Counted from the stretch's first letter, positions 47,493-57,892 are shown. The stretch: 64,000 nucleotides of DNA from Jannaschia aquimarina (GCF_000877395.1 NZ_JYFE01000017.1:1-64000); one strand, 5' to 3'. Notes: generated by a model not told the origin, from the sequence alone. Numbers and translations are program-made.

Positions 47493-47536
47493 GGCGCGAC
47501 TGTCCCCATCGCGCCCGGCAAGGTCAATGCGGACGA

Positions 47537-47641
47537 TCAGCGCGGCACGGTCACCGGGGCGGGTGCTGCAAAGGTGGCGTGCCCGGCGACCGCGAGGGCG
47601 CCACCGAGAAAGATCGAGAGAATGATAAGAAAGCTGGGCAT
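47537..47641 (-). CDS. 34-residue membrane peptide ORF
   Basis: The frame encodes MPSFLIILSIFLGGALAVAG followed by 14 residues ending PVTVPR. GAGG lies six bases before the ATG. One hydrophobic helix with a short Ala/Pro-rich tail fits a single-span membrane peptide or a cleaved signal peptide. It ends 45 bases before the DUF2306-type gene on the same strand and may be co-transcribed. No family is recognised. Confidence 0.4.
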   Translation of the reverse strand: MPSFLIILSIFLGGALAVAGHATFAAPAPVTVPR

Positions 47642-47801
47642 GACAGACCTCGCAGAAGCAATGACCCCAGCCTAGCGTTCGCCCGGGATGTGGCCGATAC
47701 CGGTTTTCCTGACCTTCGGGGCCGGTCGCCCGGGGTGCCCTTGCGCCCCCTCGCCACCCCCCTATAACGCCGCGAGTTTGGCCAGCGCGGGAGTCGGGAC
47801 C

Positions 47802-50800
47802 ATGCCGAAGAGGACGGACATCCAGTCCATCATGATCATCGGTGCGGGCCCCATCGTCATCGGGCAGGCCTGCGAGTTCGACTATTCCGGCGCGCAAGCC
47901 TGCAAGGCGCTGCGCGAGGAAGGTTACCGGGTCATCCTGGTCAACTCGAACCCGGCCACGATCATGACGGATCCCGGTTTGGCCGACGCCACCTACATCG
48001 AGCCGATCACTCCGGATGTCGTCGCGAAGATCATCGAGAAGGAACGTCCCGACGCGCTCCTGCCGACGATGGGCGGTCAGACGGGGCTGAATACGTCGCT
48101 GGCGTTGGACGATATGGGCGTGCTCGAGAAATTCGGCGTCGAGTTGATCGGGGCCAAGCGCGCGGCCATCGAGATGGCCGAGGATCGCAAGCTGTTCCGC
48201 GAGGCGATGGACCGGCTGGGCATCGAGAATCCGAAGGCCACGATCGTGGATGCGCCCAAGCGCGAGGATGGGAGCTACGACATTGCCGCCGGTATGGGCA
48301 TCGCCATGGAAGCGCTCGAATTCGTCGGCCTGCCCGCGATCATCCGCCCCGCCTTCACACTCGGCGGGACCGGCGGTGGCGTCGCCTACAACCGGGCGGA
48401 CTACGAACGCATCTGCCGGACGGGGCTGGAGGCCTCTCCGGTCGCCCAGATCCTTGTCGACGAAAGCCTTCTGGGCTGGAAGGAATTCGAGATGGAGGTG
48501 GTCCGCGACAAGGCGGACAACGCGATCATCGTCTGTTCGATCGAGAACGTCGATCCGATGGGCGTGCATACGGGCGACTCGATCACCGTCGCGCCTGCGC
48601 TGACGCTGACCGACAAGGAGTATCAGCTCATGCGCACGCACTCGATCAACGTGCTGCGCGAGATCGGGGTCGAGACCGGCGGCTCGAACGTGCAATGGGC
48701 GGTGAACCCCGCCGACGGGCGCATGGTCGTGATCGAGATGAACCCCCGCGTGTCGCGATCTTCGGCGCTGGCGTCCAAGGCCACCGGCTTTCCCATCGCC
48801 AAGATCGCCGCGAAACTGGCCGTGGGATACACGCTGGACGAACTCGACAATGACATCACGGGCGTGACCCCGGCCTCGTTCGAGCCGTCCATCGACTATG
48901 TCGTCACCAAGATCCCCCGATTTGCCTTCGAGAAGTTTCCGGGCGCGGAGCCGCTGCTGACCACGGCGATGAAATCGGTCGGCGAGGCCATGGCCATCGG
49001 CCGGACGATCCACGAGTCGCTCCAGAAGGCGCTGGCGTCGATGGAGACGGGTCTGACCGGCTTCGACGAAATCGCGCTTCCCGACGATCCCGCCGCCGTC
49101 AAGGCGGAGTTGTCCCGCCAGACCCCCGACCGGCTTCGCGTGATCGCCCAGGCGATGCGGCAGGGCCTCTCGGACGACGAGATCAACGCCGTCACCCATT
49201 TCGATCCATGGTTCCTGTCCCGCATTCGCGAGATCGTCGAGGCCGAGGCCCAGATCCGCAAGGACGGCCTGCCGGTGACCGAAGACAGCTTGCGCCGGCT
49301 AAAGATGATGGGCTTCACGGATGCACGCCTCGCCAAGCTGACCGGCCGGAGCGAGGACAACGTGCGCCGCGCCCGCCTGAACCTCGGTGTGACCGCGCAA
49401 TTCAAGCGCATCGACACCTGCGCCGCCGAGTTCGAGGCGCAGACGCCCTACATGTACTCGACCTATGAGACGCCGGTGATGGGCGAGGCGGAATGCGAAA
49501 GCCGCCCCACCGACGCCAAGAAGGTGGTTATCCTGGGCGGTGGCCCCAACCGCATCGGGCAAGGGATCGAGTTCGACTATTGCTGCTGCCATGCCTGCTT
49601 CGCGCTCAGCGATGCCGGCTACGAGACCATCATGGTCAACTGCAATCCCGAGACGGTCAGCACGGATTACGACACCTCCGACCGCCTCTACTTCGAGCCG
49701 CTGACCTTCGAGCACGTGATGGAGATCCTGCGCGTGGAGCAGGAGAACGGCACGCTTCACGGGGTGATCGTGCAGTTCGGCGGGCAGACGCCGCTGAAGC
49801 TGGCCAATGCGCTGCACGATGCGGGCATCCCGATCCTGGGGACGACGCCCGACGCGATCGACCTGGCCGAGGACCGCGAACGGTTCGCCGCCCTGGTCGA
49901 GCGACTGGGCCTCAAGCAGCCGCGCAACGCCATTGCCCACTCGGACGACGAAGCCCGCATCCGGGCCGAGGAACTGGGCTATCCGCTGGTCATCCGCCCG
50001 TCCTATGTGCTGGGCGGCCGCGCGATGGAGATCGTGCGCGATACGGCGCAACTGGAGCGATACATCCGCGATGCGGTCGTCGTCTCGGGCGACAGCCCGG
50101 TCCTGCTCGACAGCTATCTTTCGGGCGCGATCGAGGTGGATGTCGACGCCCTGTCCGACGGCAAGGAGGTCCATGTCGCCGGCATCATGCAGCATATCGA
50201 AGAGGCCGGGGTTCATTCCGGCGACAGCGCGTGCTGTCTGCCGCCGCACAGCCTGCCGGACGACGTCGTGGCCGAGATCCGGCGCCAGACCGAGGCGCTG
50301 GCGAAGGCGCTGAAGGTCGTCGGTCTGATGAATGTCCAGTTCGCGGTGAAGGACGGAGAGATCTACCTGATCGAGGTAAATCCCCGTGCGTCTCGGACGG
50401 TGCCTTTCGTTGCGAAGGCGGTCGATAGTGCCATCGCCTCGATCGCAGCACGGTTGATGGCGGGTGAGCCTCTGTCGAACTTCCCGCTGCGCGATCCCTA
50501 TCCCGAAGGCACCGTGGACCATCTGCCCATGGGTGACGCGATGATGCTGGCCCATGCCCATACGCCTTGGTTCTCGGTCAAGGAAGCCGTTCTGCCTTTC
50601 GCGCGCTTCCCAGGTGTCGACACGCTGTTGGGGCCGGAGATGCGGTCCACGGGCGAAGTGATGGGATGGGACCGCAGCTTCGCCCGCGCGTTCCTCAAGG
50701 CGCAGCTCGGTGCGGGGACGACGTTGCCCGAGAACGGGACGGTGTTCCTGTCGATCAAGGACGCCGACAAGACCGATCAACTGGTCGAGACCGCGACGCT

Positions 50801-51119
50801 GCTGCGCGATCAGGGCTTTCGGATTCTCGCGACGTCGGGCACGGCCGCTTTCCTCGCGGAGCACGGCATCGAGGCCGCGACCGTCAACAAGGCCTACGAG
50901 GGCGGTCGCACTATCGTCGATGTCCTCAAGGACGGGGAGGTGGCGCTGGTCATGAACTCCACAGAAGGCGCGCAAGCGGTCGAGGACAGCCGCTCCATGC
51001 GCGCGGTCGCTCTGTCGGACCGGATCCCGTACTACACGACGCTGGCCGGTGCCCATGCCGCCGCCCGCGCCATGGCCGCTCGCGCCGAGGGCGCGGTGGA
51101 GGTCCGGTCGCTGCAATGA
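47802..51119 (+). CDS. carB: Carbamoyl-phosphate synthase large subunit
   Basis: The 1105-residue protein contains two ATP-grasp halves ([20 protein letters not shown] at the start; [19 protein letters not shown] near residue 570), an oligomerisation domain between them, and a C-terminal MGS-type regulatory domain ([15 protein letters not shown] on). It makes carbamoyl phosphate from glutamine-derived ammonia, bicarbonate and two ATP for arginine and pyrimidines. The ATG at 47802 matches the usual MPKRTDI start. carA is not adjacent. Confidence 0.97.
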   Translation: MPKRTDIQSIMIIGAGPIVIGQACEFDYSGAQACKALREEGYRVILVNSNPATIMTDPGLADATYIEPITPDVVAKIIEKERPDALLPTMGGQTGLNTSLALDDMGVLEKFGVELIGAKRAAIEMAEDRKLFREAMDRLGIENPKATIVDAPKREDGSYDIAAGMGIAMEALEFVGLPAIIRPAFTLGGTGGGVAYNRADYERICRTGLEASPVAQILVDESLLGWKEFEMEVVRDKADNAIIVCSIENVDPMGVHTGDSITVAPALTLTDKEYQLMRTHSINVLREIGVETGGSNVQWAVNPADGRMVVIEMNPRVSRSSALASKATGFPIAKIAAKLAVGYTLDELDNDITGVTPASFEPSIDYVVTKIPRFAFEKFPGAEPLLTTAMKSVGEAMAIGRTIHESLQKALASMETGLTGFDEIALPDDPAAVKAELSRQTPDRLRVIAQAMRQGLSDDEINAVTHFDPWFLSRIREIVEAEAQIRKDGLPVTEDSLRRLKMMGFTDARLAKLTGRSEDNVRRARLNLGVTAQFKRIDTCAAEFEAQTPYMYSTYETPVMGEAECESRPTDAKKVVILGGGPNRIGQGIEFDYCCCHACFALSDAGYETIMVNCNPETVSTDYDTSDRLYFEPLTFEHVMEILRVEQENGTLHGVIVQFGGQTPLKLANALHDAGIPILGTTPDAIDLAEDRERFAALVERLGLKQPRNAIAHSDDEARIRAEELGYPLVIRPSYVLGGRAMEIVRDTAQLERYIRDAVVVSGDSPVLLDSYLSGAIEVDVDALSDGKEVHVAGIMQHIEEAGVHSGDSACCLPPHSLPDDVVAEIRRQTEALAKALKVVGLMNVQFAVKDGEIYLIEVNPRASRTVPFVAKAVDSAIASIAARLMAGEPLSNFPLRDPYPEGTVDHLPMGDAMMLAHAHTPWFSVKEAVLPFARFPGVDTLLGPEMRSTGEVMGWDRSFARAFLKAQLGAGTTLPENGTVFLSIKDADKTDQLVETATLLRDQGFRILATSGTAAFLAEHGIEAATVNKAYEGGRTIVDVLKDGEVALVMNSTEGAQAVEDSRSMRAVALSDRIPYYTTLAGAHAAARAMAARAEGAVEVRSLQ

Positions 51120-51305
51120 TCGGGCAGTGGTGAGATCCAGCGGAGTCTTCGGTCAGCCGTGAACTCGCTGGGCATGTCGGCGAGGAAAGTGGCGCTCGTG
51201 CCGCATTCTTGGGCCATCAGCCAATAATTCACCTAAATCCCGCCGCGACTGCGCGATGATCGGGGCGTAGGTGTCATGTCTTGAACATAGCCGATGGAGG
51301 ATGGA

Positions 51306-51854
51306 GTGGACCCGCTGAGCCTGTCACTCATGTCTCTTGGTGTATCTGGTATGGCGACCCGACGTGTTATCGCCTCGATGGAAGCGAAGGAAGCGGAAGT
51401 CCGCGAGAGGACGGGGGTCAACGTTCCTCCGGCCCACAAGCTCATCCTTCACACGCTTGCCGAAGCCGCGCTGCGCGCCAGCCGTGACGAGACCTGCGAT
51501 ACCGCATGGCTCTTGGTGGAGCTTTCGACCCTGCCGGCTTACTGGGACCTCTTCGTCGAACTGGACGTCCCGCTCGACGAGCTTTTCACCCTGGAGGGTG
51601 TCGGGCTTGCAGGTGTGGTCTCCGTGCTGTCCCAGCGGATGGTGGATGCGGTGGTCTACGCCGAGGACGGGACGCCGCTCTGCGCTCTGCGCCTGCCCGA
51701 AGGTGGCAGCAAGACCTTCGCGCCGAAGCTGTTCGAAATGACGGGCATTCCTTTGATTACCGTCCCGCAGGGCCTGCATTGGCGCGATGGGATGGAGCGT
51801 GTCGACCGCGCGTTCGGCACGAACATCGTCATCCCGTTCGGGACGGCGGCGTGA
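51306..51854 (+). CDS. Uncharacterised 182-residue protein
   Basis: The GTG at 51306 has GGAGG five bases upstream; an in-frame ATG at 51294 is the alternative. A short hydrophobic N-terminus (LSLSLMSLGVSG) is followed by a helical region and a C-terminal part DAVVYAEDGTPLCALRL... FEMTGIPLITVPQG that faintly recalls DUF2726/nuclease-like folds. I would not assign a function. It stands alone between carB and the KAS III-like gene. Confidence 0.6.
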   Translation: MDPLSLSLMSLGVSGMATRRVIASMEAKEAEVRERTGVNVPPAHKLILHTLAEAALRASRDETCDTAWLLVELSTLPAYWDLFVELDVPLDELFTLEGVGLAGVVSVLSQRMVDAVVYAEDGTPLCALRLPEGGSKTFAPKLFEMTGIPLITVPQGLHWRDGMERVDRAFGTNIVIPFGTAA

Positions 51855-51987
51855 TGGACCGTTCGTAGGGGCCTCACTTCGCTGAAGGGGCCGCGTCCGG
51901 CGCGGGCGCGCACGGCGCGTGCCGTCGCGGTGGGTTGACCCGATCCGCCTGCAGGTCCATCCCGTCCCGACCCGCAGGAGCCCCGCC

Positions 51988-53085
51988 ATGACCAAGGCTG
52001 CCATCACCGGAACGGGCGTCTTCACGCCGTCGAACGTCATCACCAACGACGAGCTGGTCGCCGCCTTCAACGCCTATGCCGAACGACGGAATGCCGGCGG
52101 GGCGGAACCGCCGGTGCCGATGTCGAATGCCGATTTCATCAAATCCGCCAGCGGGATCGAAAACCGCTTCGTGATGGACAAGGACGGTGTGCTGGATCCG
52201 GATCGGATGTATCCCCGATTGCCCGAACGTGCGGACGACGAACCCAGCCTGATGGCCGAGATGGCGCTGGACGCCGCGGGCAAGGCGCTGGCACAGGCGG
52301 GCGTCGAGGCCTCCGAGATAGACCTCGTGATCTGTGCCGCATCGAACCACGAACGGGCCTATCCGGCCATCGCGGTCGAGATCCAGAACCTGCTGGGCTG
52401 CGGCGGCTTCGCCTTCGATATGAATGTCGCCTGTTCCTCGGCGACCTTCGGCATCCAGACCGCGGCCGACATGATCCGCGCCGGCTCGATCCGCCATGCG
52501 CTCATGGTCAACCCGGAAATCTGTTCCGCCCATCTCGAATGGCGGGATCGCGACTGCCATTTCATCTTCGGCGATGTCTGCACCGCCGTCGTGATCGAGG
52601 CCGAGGATCTGACGAAGGGACCACACTTCGTGATCGACTCGACCCGCTGCGCTACCCAGTTCTCGAACAATATCCGCAACAATGACGGGTTTTTGCGACG
52701 GACGCGGGACGCCATGGACGACCGGCGCGACATGCAGTTCGTCCAGGAGGGACGGAAGGTCTTCAAGGAAGTCCTGCCGCTGGTCAGTCGGCATATCGCC
52801 GCTCACATGGACGAGGAGGGGGTTGCAGCGGACGATCTGAAGCGCCTTTGGCTGCACCAGGCCAACAAGGCGATGAACGACTATATCGGCAAGCGCGTCC
52901 TTGGGCGCGATCCAGAGCCGGGCGAACAGCCGAATATCCTTCAGGATTACGCCAACACGTCTTCGGCGGGGTCGATCATCGCCTTTGCGAAGTTCTCTGA
53001 AGATCTGAAGCCGGGCGACCGAGGGCTCATCTGCAGTTTTGGCGCCGGCTATTCGGTCGGCTCCGTGCTCCTGACGCGCGCCTGA
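51988..53085 (+). CDS. 3-oxoacyl-ACP synthase III-like enzyme
   Basis: The 365-residue thiolase-fold protein has the KAS III triad: Cys149 in NVACSSATFGIQ, His290 in LWLHQANK and Asn323 in DYANTSSAGS. It should condense an acyl-CoA with malonyl-ACP or another acyl acceptor. It is longer than E. coli FabH (317) and lacks the plsX-fabH neighbourhood, so it may be a specialised homologue. GCAGGAG precedes the ATG at 51988. Confidence 0.9.
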   Translation: MTKAAITGTGVFTPSNVITNDELVAAFNAYAERRNAGGAEPPVPMSNADFIKSASGIENRFVMDKDGVLDPDRMYPRLPERADDEPSLMAEMALDAAGKALAQAGVEASEIDLVICAASNHERAYPAIAVEIQNLLGCGGFAFDMNVACSSATFGIQTAADMIRAGSIRHALMVNPEICSAHLEWRDRDCHFIFGDVCTAVVIEAEDLTKGPHFVIDSTRCATQFSNNIRNNDGFLRRTRDAMDDRRDMQFVQEGRKVFKEVLPLVSRHIAAHMDEEGVAADDLKRLWLHQANKAMNDYIGKRVLGRDPEPGEQPNILQDYANTSSAGSIIAFAKFSEDLKPGDRGLICSFGAGYSVGSVLLTRA

Positions 53086-53097
53086 TTTCCAGGCCGG

Positions 53098-53556
53098 TCA
53101 GTCGGTCGCCGCTTCGAGGTGCAGCTTCATCTCGACCAGGACCTTCTGGAGTTCCATCGTTTCGGCAAGCATCTGCCGAGCTTCGGCCGTCGTGATCACG
53201 TTGTCGGCGATCGCTTCGGCATAGGCCTCCATGAGCAAACCGAACCGGCGACTCAAAAGCGCGACGTCGCTGGTCACATGACCATCCCTCGCGGACGGGT
53301 CGTTCCGTGACCGGGCAAGGTGCAAACCGGCCAATTCCGCCAGCGCCGTCGTGACGTGCGGGTATCCGGCCGCGTCCTCCAGATGGGCGACAGTATCGAT
53401 CGGCATGTAGCGGTTCGCATGCTCGTCGTGGTGCGAATAGTAACGTCCAAGCGTCGCCTTCGACTTGCCCGTGATCGCACAGGCCGCCTCGACGCCGACA
53501 TCCTTCACCAGCGCTTCGGTGTGATTCTTGAGATAGGAACTGAAGTCGCGTGTCAT
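53098..53556 (-). CDS. Phage CII-like helix-turn-helix regulator
   Basis: The 152-residue protein has an N-terminal HTH region (VEAACAITGKSKATLGRYYS) like the phage CII/CP76 regulators, a helical middle and a Leu/Glu-rich C-terminal helix. It is a lone gene convergent to the KAS III-like gene; there are no other phage genes, so it is probably a domesticated regulator. Targets are unknown. Confidence 0.65.
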   Translation of the reverse strand: MTRDFSSYLKNHTEALVKDVGVEAACAITGKSKATLGRYYSHHDEHANRYMPIDTVAHLEDAAGYPHVTTALAELAGLHLARSRNDPSARDGHVTSDVALLSRRFGLLMEAYAEAIADNVITTAEARQMLAETMELQKVLVEMKLHLEAATD

Positions 53557-53764
53557 TCGGCGCCTCCTTGTGGAGACGATAGCTTACGTAGGGGAACGGG
53601 GAAAGCTTGCTTCCCTTTTCCCGTTACCCGCCCCGGTTTTCGCGGATAGGGTCCGGCCATCCCCCCAAAACGGTTTGGGTCCGACACCACGGGAAGCGCC
53701 ACACACGGAACGATGGCGAGAGGACGGACCGACCGGGGGCGCCGCTTGACCGCGCCGGCGCCCG

Positions 53765-53800
53765 CCTGCCCCTTGCATCTCCTCCTATGCAAGGGGCAGG
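53765..53800 (+). promoter_or_regulatory. 14-bp perfect hairpin immediately before tdk
   Basis: CCTGCCCCTTGCAT (53765-53778) and ATGCAAGGGGCAGG (53787-53800) are perfect complements around an eight-base loop CTCCTCCT. The right arm holds AAGGGGCAGG, the only purine-rich stretch at ribosome-binding distance from the tdk ATG (53811). Folding would hide that site, so it is a candidate translational control element; it could also be a terminator of an upstream transcript. Confidence 0.65.
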
Positions 53801-53810
53801 AACCGCGGTG

Positions 53811-54413
53811 ATGGCGAAGCTCTACTTTCACTACTCCACGATGAATGCCGGCAAGAGCACGCTGCTGCTGCAGGCCAGCTACAACTATGTCGAACGTGGA
53901 ATGGAGACCTATCTTCTAACCGCGGATTTCGACGATCGAGGTGGACAGGGCAAGATCGCGAGCCGGATCGGCATCGAGGCACGGGCGGATACCTACGGCG
54001 CTGAAAGCGACTTGTTCGACATGATCGACGACCGGCTGAAGAGAGGGCCCTGCGCCTGCGTCCTGGTGGACGAAGCGCAATGGCTTAGCCGAGAACAGGT
54101 CTGGCAGCTTGCGCGGGCCGTGGATGATCTGAGCGTTCCAGTCATGGCCTACGGACTGCGGGTCGATTTCAGGGGCGAGCTCTTTCCCGGATCCGCCGCC
54201 TTGCTCGCCCTGGCCGACGAGATGCGCGAGGTGCGCACGATCTGCCATTGCGGCCGGAAGGCGACGATGGTCATCCGCATGGGGGCGGATGGGCAGGCCC
54301 TGACCGAAGGCGCCCAGGTCGAGGTCGGTGGCAACGAGCGCTATGTCAGCCTGTGCCGCCGCCATTTCCGCGAGGCCACCGGCGACCGTGTCCCGCCCGA
54401 AATGCCGGTATGA
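53811..54413 (+). CDS. tdk: Thymidine kinase
   Basis: The 200-residue type II thymidine kinase has Walker A MNAGKST (residues 11-17), the DEAQ segment VLVDEAQWL, the lid region and zinc-site cysteines (TICHCGRKA; YVSLCRRHF). It phosphorylates thymidine with ATP for salvage. An in-frame ATG at 53787 would add eight residues but would start inside the hairpin; 53811 is preferred. The stop overlaps the HAD gene by four bases. Confidence 0.94.
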   Translation: MAKLYFHYSTMNAGKSTLLLQASYNYVERGMETYLLTADFDDRGGQGKIASRIGIEARADTYGAESDLFDMIDDRLKRGPCACVLVDEAQWLSREQVWQLARAVDDLSVPVMAYGLRVDFRGELFPGSAALLALADEMREVRTICHCGRKATMVIRMGADGQALTEGAQVEVGGNERYVSLCRRHFREATGDRVPPEMPV

Positions 54414-55063
54414 GCAGGCCCCGGATCGAGGCGGTCGTGTTCGACATGGACGGCCTGCTGCTCGATAGTGAGGGGCTCTACCGCGAGGGGTTTCGTCGCG
54501 CACGGACTGCTATGGATCTTCCGCCTGACGACGATCTGTTCCACAGCCTGATCGGCACGAACCACGAAAGCGGTGGCCGGATGCTGCGCGATGCGATGGG
54601 CGAGGCAGCGGAACCCTTCACCGACGCATGGCATCGTGAGAACGCGGAGCTGCTATCGGGGCCCATCCCCCTCAAGCCCACCGTCCGCGCCTGTGTCGAG
54701 GCTCTGTCTGCGGCGGGCGTTCCTGTGATCGTGGCCACCAGCACGCGGCGCGAGATCGCGCTCCGCCGGTTGGAACAGGCCGGTCTGGCGGACCATCTGC
54801 CCGATCTCGTCGGCGGTGATCAGGTCTCCCGCGGCAAGCCACATCCGGAGATCTATGTCGCTGCGGCCGCGCGACTGAGCATAGGCGCAGAAATGTGTGC
54901 CGCCTTCGAAGACAGCGCCAACGGCGTGCGTTCCGCCGTGGCAGCGGGGATGGTCGTGACGCAGGTGCCGGATCTCGTTCCGCCGACCGACGATTTGCTC
55001 GCTCTGGGCCACCGGGTCGCGCCGGATCTTCACAGTGGGTTGCGGGCGCTCGGGCTGCTGTAG
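54410..55063 (+). CDS. HAD-superfamily phosphatase (beta-phosphoglucomutase-like)
   Basis: The 217-residue protein has an intact motif I VVFDMDGLLLDSEGLY, motif II VATSTRRE, a Lys in GKPHPEIY and motif IV FEDSANGVRSAVAAGM. It should hydrolyse or transfer phosphate from a small sugar or nucleotide phosphate. ATGA overlap with tdk suggests translational coupling and possibly a nucleotide-related substrate. Confidence 0.9.
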   Translation: MSRPRIEAVVFDMDGLLLDSEGLYREGFRRARTAMDLPPDDDLFHSLIGTNHESGGRMLRDAMGEAAEPFTDAWHRENAELLSGPIPLKPTVRACVEALSAAGVPVIVATSTRREIALRRLEQAGLADHLPDLVGGDQVSRGKPHPEIYVAAAARLSIGAEMCAAFEDSANGVRSAVAAGMVVTQVPDLVPPTDDLLALGHRVAPDLHSGLRALGLL

Positions 55064-55068
55064 GCCGG

Positions 55069-56394
55069 TCAGGCCATGAGCTGCGCGACCAACCGCGTGG
55101 CCCGTTCGATCTCTGCCCTCAGGTCGATCGTCACGAGATGCCCCGAGGCGACCACGCGCCGCCCCTCGACGAACAGGTCCCGCACCCGGCGCGGACCGGC
55201 CAGCAGTAAAGCGGCCTTGTCCCAGCTTCCGGCGGCTTCGATCGATCGCATATCCCAGATCGCGATGTCGGCTCGCATCCCGGGCACGAGCATCCCGATA
55301 TCGTCGCGGCCCAGCACTGCAGCCCCTCCGCGCGTCGCGAGATGCAACGCTTCGGTGGACCCCATCGCATCGGCCCCGCGCGAGACCCGCTGCAAGAGCA
55401 TCGCCTGCCGCGCCTCGTCGATCAGACTGGCCGCATCGTTGCTGGCGGAACCGTCCACGCCCAGCCCGACCGGGACACCGGCATCCACCATAGCGCGGAC
55501 CGGCGCGATACCCGAGCCGAGCCGGCAATTCGAGCAGGGACAATGTGCCACTCCGGTACCCGTGCGCGCAAACAGACCGATTTCGCCAGCATCCAGTTCG
55601 ACGCAATGGGCGTGCCAGACATCGTCGCCCGTCCAGCCCAACTCCTGCGCGTACTGGCCCGGACGGCAGCCGAAGGTGGCCTCGGAATAGGCGACGTCCT
55701 CGGCATTCTCGGCCAGATGTGTGTGGAGGCGGACGCGCTTGTCGCGGGCGAGAAGCGCGGCATCGCGCATCAACTCCCGGCTTACCGAGAATGGAGAGCA
55801 GGGTGCGACGCCCACCCGGCACATCGATCCCGGGTCCGGGTCGTGGAACGCGTCGATCACCCGGATGCAATCGTCGAGGATCGCGGCCTCGTCCTCGACA
55901 AGACTGTCGGGCGGAAGCCCGCCCGCGCTCTCGCCGATGGACATTGCACCGCGCGTCGGATGAAAGCGAAGGCCGACGTCGGCCGCGGCATGGATCGTGT
56001 CTTCCAGCCGGACCCCGTTCGGAAAGAGATACAGGTGGTCGGACGACGTGGTGCAGCCGGACAGCGCCAGTTCGGCCAGGCCGATCCGGGTGGCGCAGGC
56101 GACGTGATCCGGCGTGAACCGTGCCCAGATCGGGTACAGTGCCTTGAGCCAGCCGAAGAGAAGCGCGTCCTGTCCTGTCGGAACGGCGCGGGTAAGGGTC
56201 TGGTAGAGGTGGTGGTGCGTATTGACGAGGCCGGGCGTCAGCAGGCAGCCTTCCGCGTCAATCACCTCCCCCGAAGTGCCGAGCCCACCGCCCGTCTGGG
56301 TGATCACACCGTCCCGGATCAGGACGTCACCTTCGGTGGCGGCCGTCCCGTCCATGGCAAGCAGGGTGCCGCCACGGATCAGCGTCTCAGCCAT
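55069..56394 (-). CDS. Amidohydrolase, probable 8-oxoguanine deaminase
   Basis: The 441-residue metal-dependent hydrolase has NTHHHLYQTLTRA (metal His pair, about residue 59), LHTHLAENAEDV, HCVELD and the catalytic Asp in LGVDGSASND. The HHHLYQTLTR pattern and CPCSNCRLGSG are typical of 8-oxoguanine deaminases; related enzymes act on other aminated heterocycles. It overlaps hisN by eight bases, downstream of it. Confidence 0.85.
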   Translation of the reverse strand: MAETLIRGGTLLAMDGTAATEGDVLIRDGVITQTGGGLGTSGEVIDAEGCLLTPGLVNTHHHLYQTLTRAVPTGQDALLFGWLKALYPIWARFTPDHVACATRIGLAELALSGCTTSSDHLYLFPNGVRLEDTIHAAADVGLRFHPTRGAMSIGESAGGLPPDSLVEDEAAILDDCIRVIDAFHDPDPGSMCRVGVAPCSPFSVSRELMRDAALLARDKRVRLHTHLAENAEDVAYSEATFGCRPGQYAQELGWTGDDVWHAHCVELDAGEIGLFARTGTGVAHCPCSNCRLGSGIAPVRAMVDAGVPVGLGVDGSASNDAASLIDEARQAMLLQRVSRGADAMGSTEALHLATRGGAAVLGRDDIGMLVPGMRADIAIWDMRSIEAAGSWDKAALLLAGPRRVRDLFVEGRRVVASGHLVTIDLRAEIERATRLVAQLMA

Positions 56395-57172
56395 TCAGGA
56401 CATCCATTGCCGCACGGTGCAACTCGGGTGTTGCTGCGGCCAGCGCCGCGCCCCCGTCGAGCGCCGGCTCGCCTTGCCAGGAGGTGACTACTCCGCCCGC
56501 CGCCTCGATCACCCCGATGGGCGCGCAGATGTCGTAGGGATGAAGGCCCGCTTCGACCACCAGATCCACATGTCCGGCCGCCAGAAGCGCATAGGCGTAG
56601 CAATCGAGCCCGTAGCGCGTCAGCCGGCACTTCTCCGACAACTTCCGAAAGGCGGCGCCTTCAGCGTCAGTGCCCACTTCGGGAAAGGTCGTCAGGATCG
56701 TCGCGTCTTCTAGGTTCGTCGTCTTGCGAACGGCCAGCGGCCGCGTTCCGGAGCTATGAGTCCACTCGGCCGTCCCAAAGCCCCCCTCGAACCGCTCGCC
56801 CGTGAATGGCTGATCGATGATCCCATGGAGAACCTGTTCGCTATCTCTCAAGCCGATCAAGACGCCCCATGTCGGAGTTCCAGAGATGAACGCGCGCGTC
56901 CCGTCGATGGGATCGAGAACCCAGGTCAGGCCGGATGACCCACCGATCGCGCCGCCCTCTTCGCCGAGTATGCCGTCCTCGGGTCGCTCGGCCGCGAGGA
57001 TCGCCCGCATGGCTTCCTCCGCCCGCCGGTCGGCCAAAGTGACCGGGTCGAATGCGTCCGACTTGCTTTCTATCGAAAGGGGCGTCCGGAAGAGAGGAAG
57101 GATCGCCTCCCGCGCGGCATCGGCCAGCGCATGGGCCGTCGCGAGGAGTGCTTCAATGTCCAGGCTTCTCAT
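56387..57172 (-). CDS. hisN: Histidinol-phosphatase, inositol monophosphatase family
   Basis: The 261-residue protein has the metal-site motifs DPVTLADRRAEE, GEEGGAIGG, VLDPIDGTRAFISGTPTWG and YDICAPIGVIEAAGG. In this group the HisN branch of the family removes phosphate from L-histidinol phosphate; close relatives use inositol or fructose phosphates. No other his gene is adjacent. Confidence 0.86.
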   Translation of the reverse strand: MRSLDIEALLATAHALADAAREAILPLFRTPLSIESKSDAFDPVTLADRRAEEAMRAILAAERPEDGILGEEGGAIGGSSGLTWVLDPIDGTRAFISGTPTWGVLIGLRDSEQVLHGIIDQPFTGERFEGGFGTAEWTHSSGTRPLAVRKTTNLEDATILTTFPEVGTDAEGAAFRKLSEKCRLTRYGLDCYAYALLAAGHVDLVVEAGLHPYDICAPIGVIEAAGGVVTSWQGEPALDGGAALAAATPELHRAAMDVLNG

Positions 57173-57281
57173 TCCGTCGCGGGTCGCACGGGAGCGCGAT
57201 GCCGGTCAACGGACTTTCGCGAAGTCGTGCGCCTGCCTGTAAAACTGCACGCGTCCGGCCCGGCGGCGAAAGGAGATCCCG

Positions 57282-57641
57282 TCAGGCCGCGCTTTCAGAG
57301 AGGACGCGCGCCAGGTCGAAGAGACGCTTCCGCTGATGCTCTGGGATGGCGTAGTAGCTGCGGATCAGTTCCATCGCTTCCTTGTCGGACAAGAAGTCGC
57401 GGTCAGCATCGGCCTCGGCGCCATCTTCAAGGCCGTCGAAGAAGTGGCTGATCGGAACGTCGAGCGTGCGCGCGATCTCCCAAAGCCGGGACGCGCTGAC
57501 GCGGTTCATCCCGGTCTCGTACTTCTGGATCTGTTGAAACTTGATTCCGACGTTTTCCGCGAGCTGCTGCTGGGTCATCCCCACCATCCAGCGGCGGTGC
57601 CGGATACGCTTACCTACATGTATGTCGACCGGGTGCTTCAT
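57282..57641 (-). CDS. XRE-family transcriptional regulator
   Basis: The 119-residue protein has a clear helix-turn-helix of the Cro/CI type (KRIRHRRWMVGMTQQQLAE; FQQIQKYETGMNRVSASRL). The C-terminal half is helical (DKEAMELIRSYYAIPEHQR). This short form is very common in Rhodobacterales and rhizobia (PraR-like). The ATG at 57641 gives the family-typical MKHPVDIHVGKRI; the frame upstream is not used. Confidence 0.9.
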   Translation of the reverse strand: MKHPVDIHVGKRIRHRRWMVGMTQQQLAENVGIKFQQIQKYETGMNRVSASRLWEIARTLDVPISHFFDGLEDGAEADADRDFLSDKEAMELIRSYYAIPEHQRKRLFDLARVLSESAA

Positions 57642-57892
57642 AGTCACACTCCTCAACTGTGTTCGTTCTGACGAGTCTGCGCGCTCAACGCGGCGTCCCG
57701 GCGGGAAGTTCACGCCGCGGCAATCGCGACGGGATCGGCACGAGCCGCGCGGTCCGGCCTCTCGCACCGGTTGAGGCAGCATATGGGCGTGCTGACTCAA
57801 AATCCAATGGGGTCGCTTCGCTCCGATTGTAGCCGCTGGCTTGACGAGCCGCCGCCCTCCCGTCACCCCTCGGGCGGCGAAAGGGGATCGGC

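Noticed and set aside
51120-51305. Possible transposase or IS remnant after carB
   Set aside because: A short leftward frame exists, but I found no terminal repeats or transposase motifs; it is probably plain intergenic sequence.
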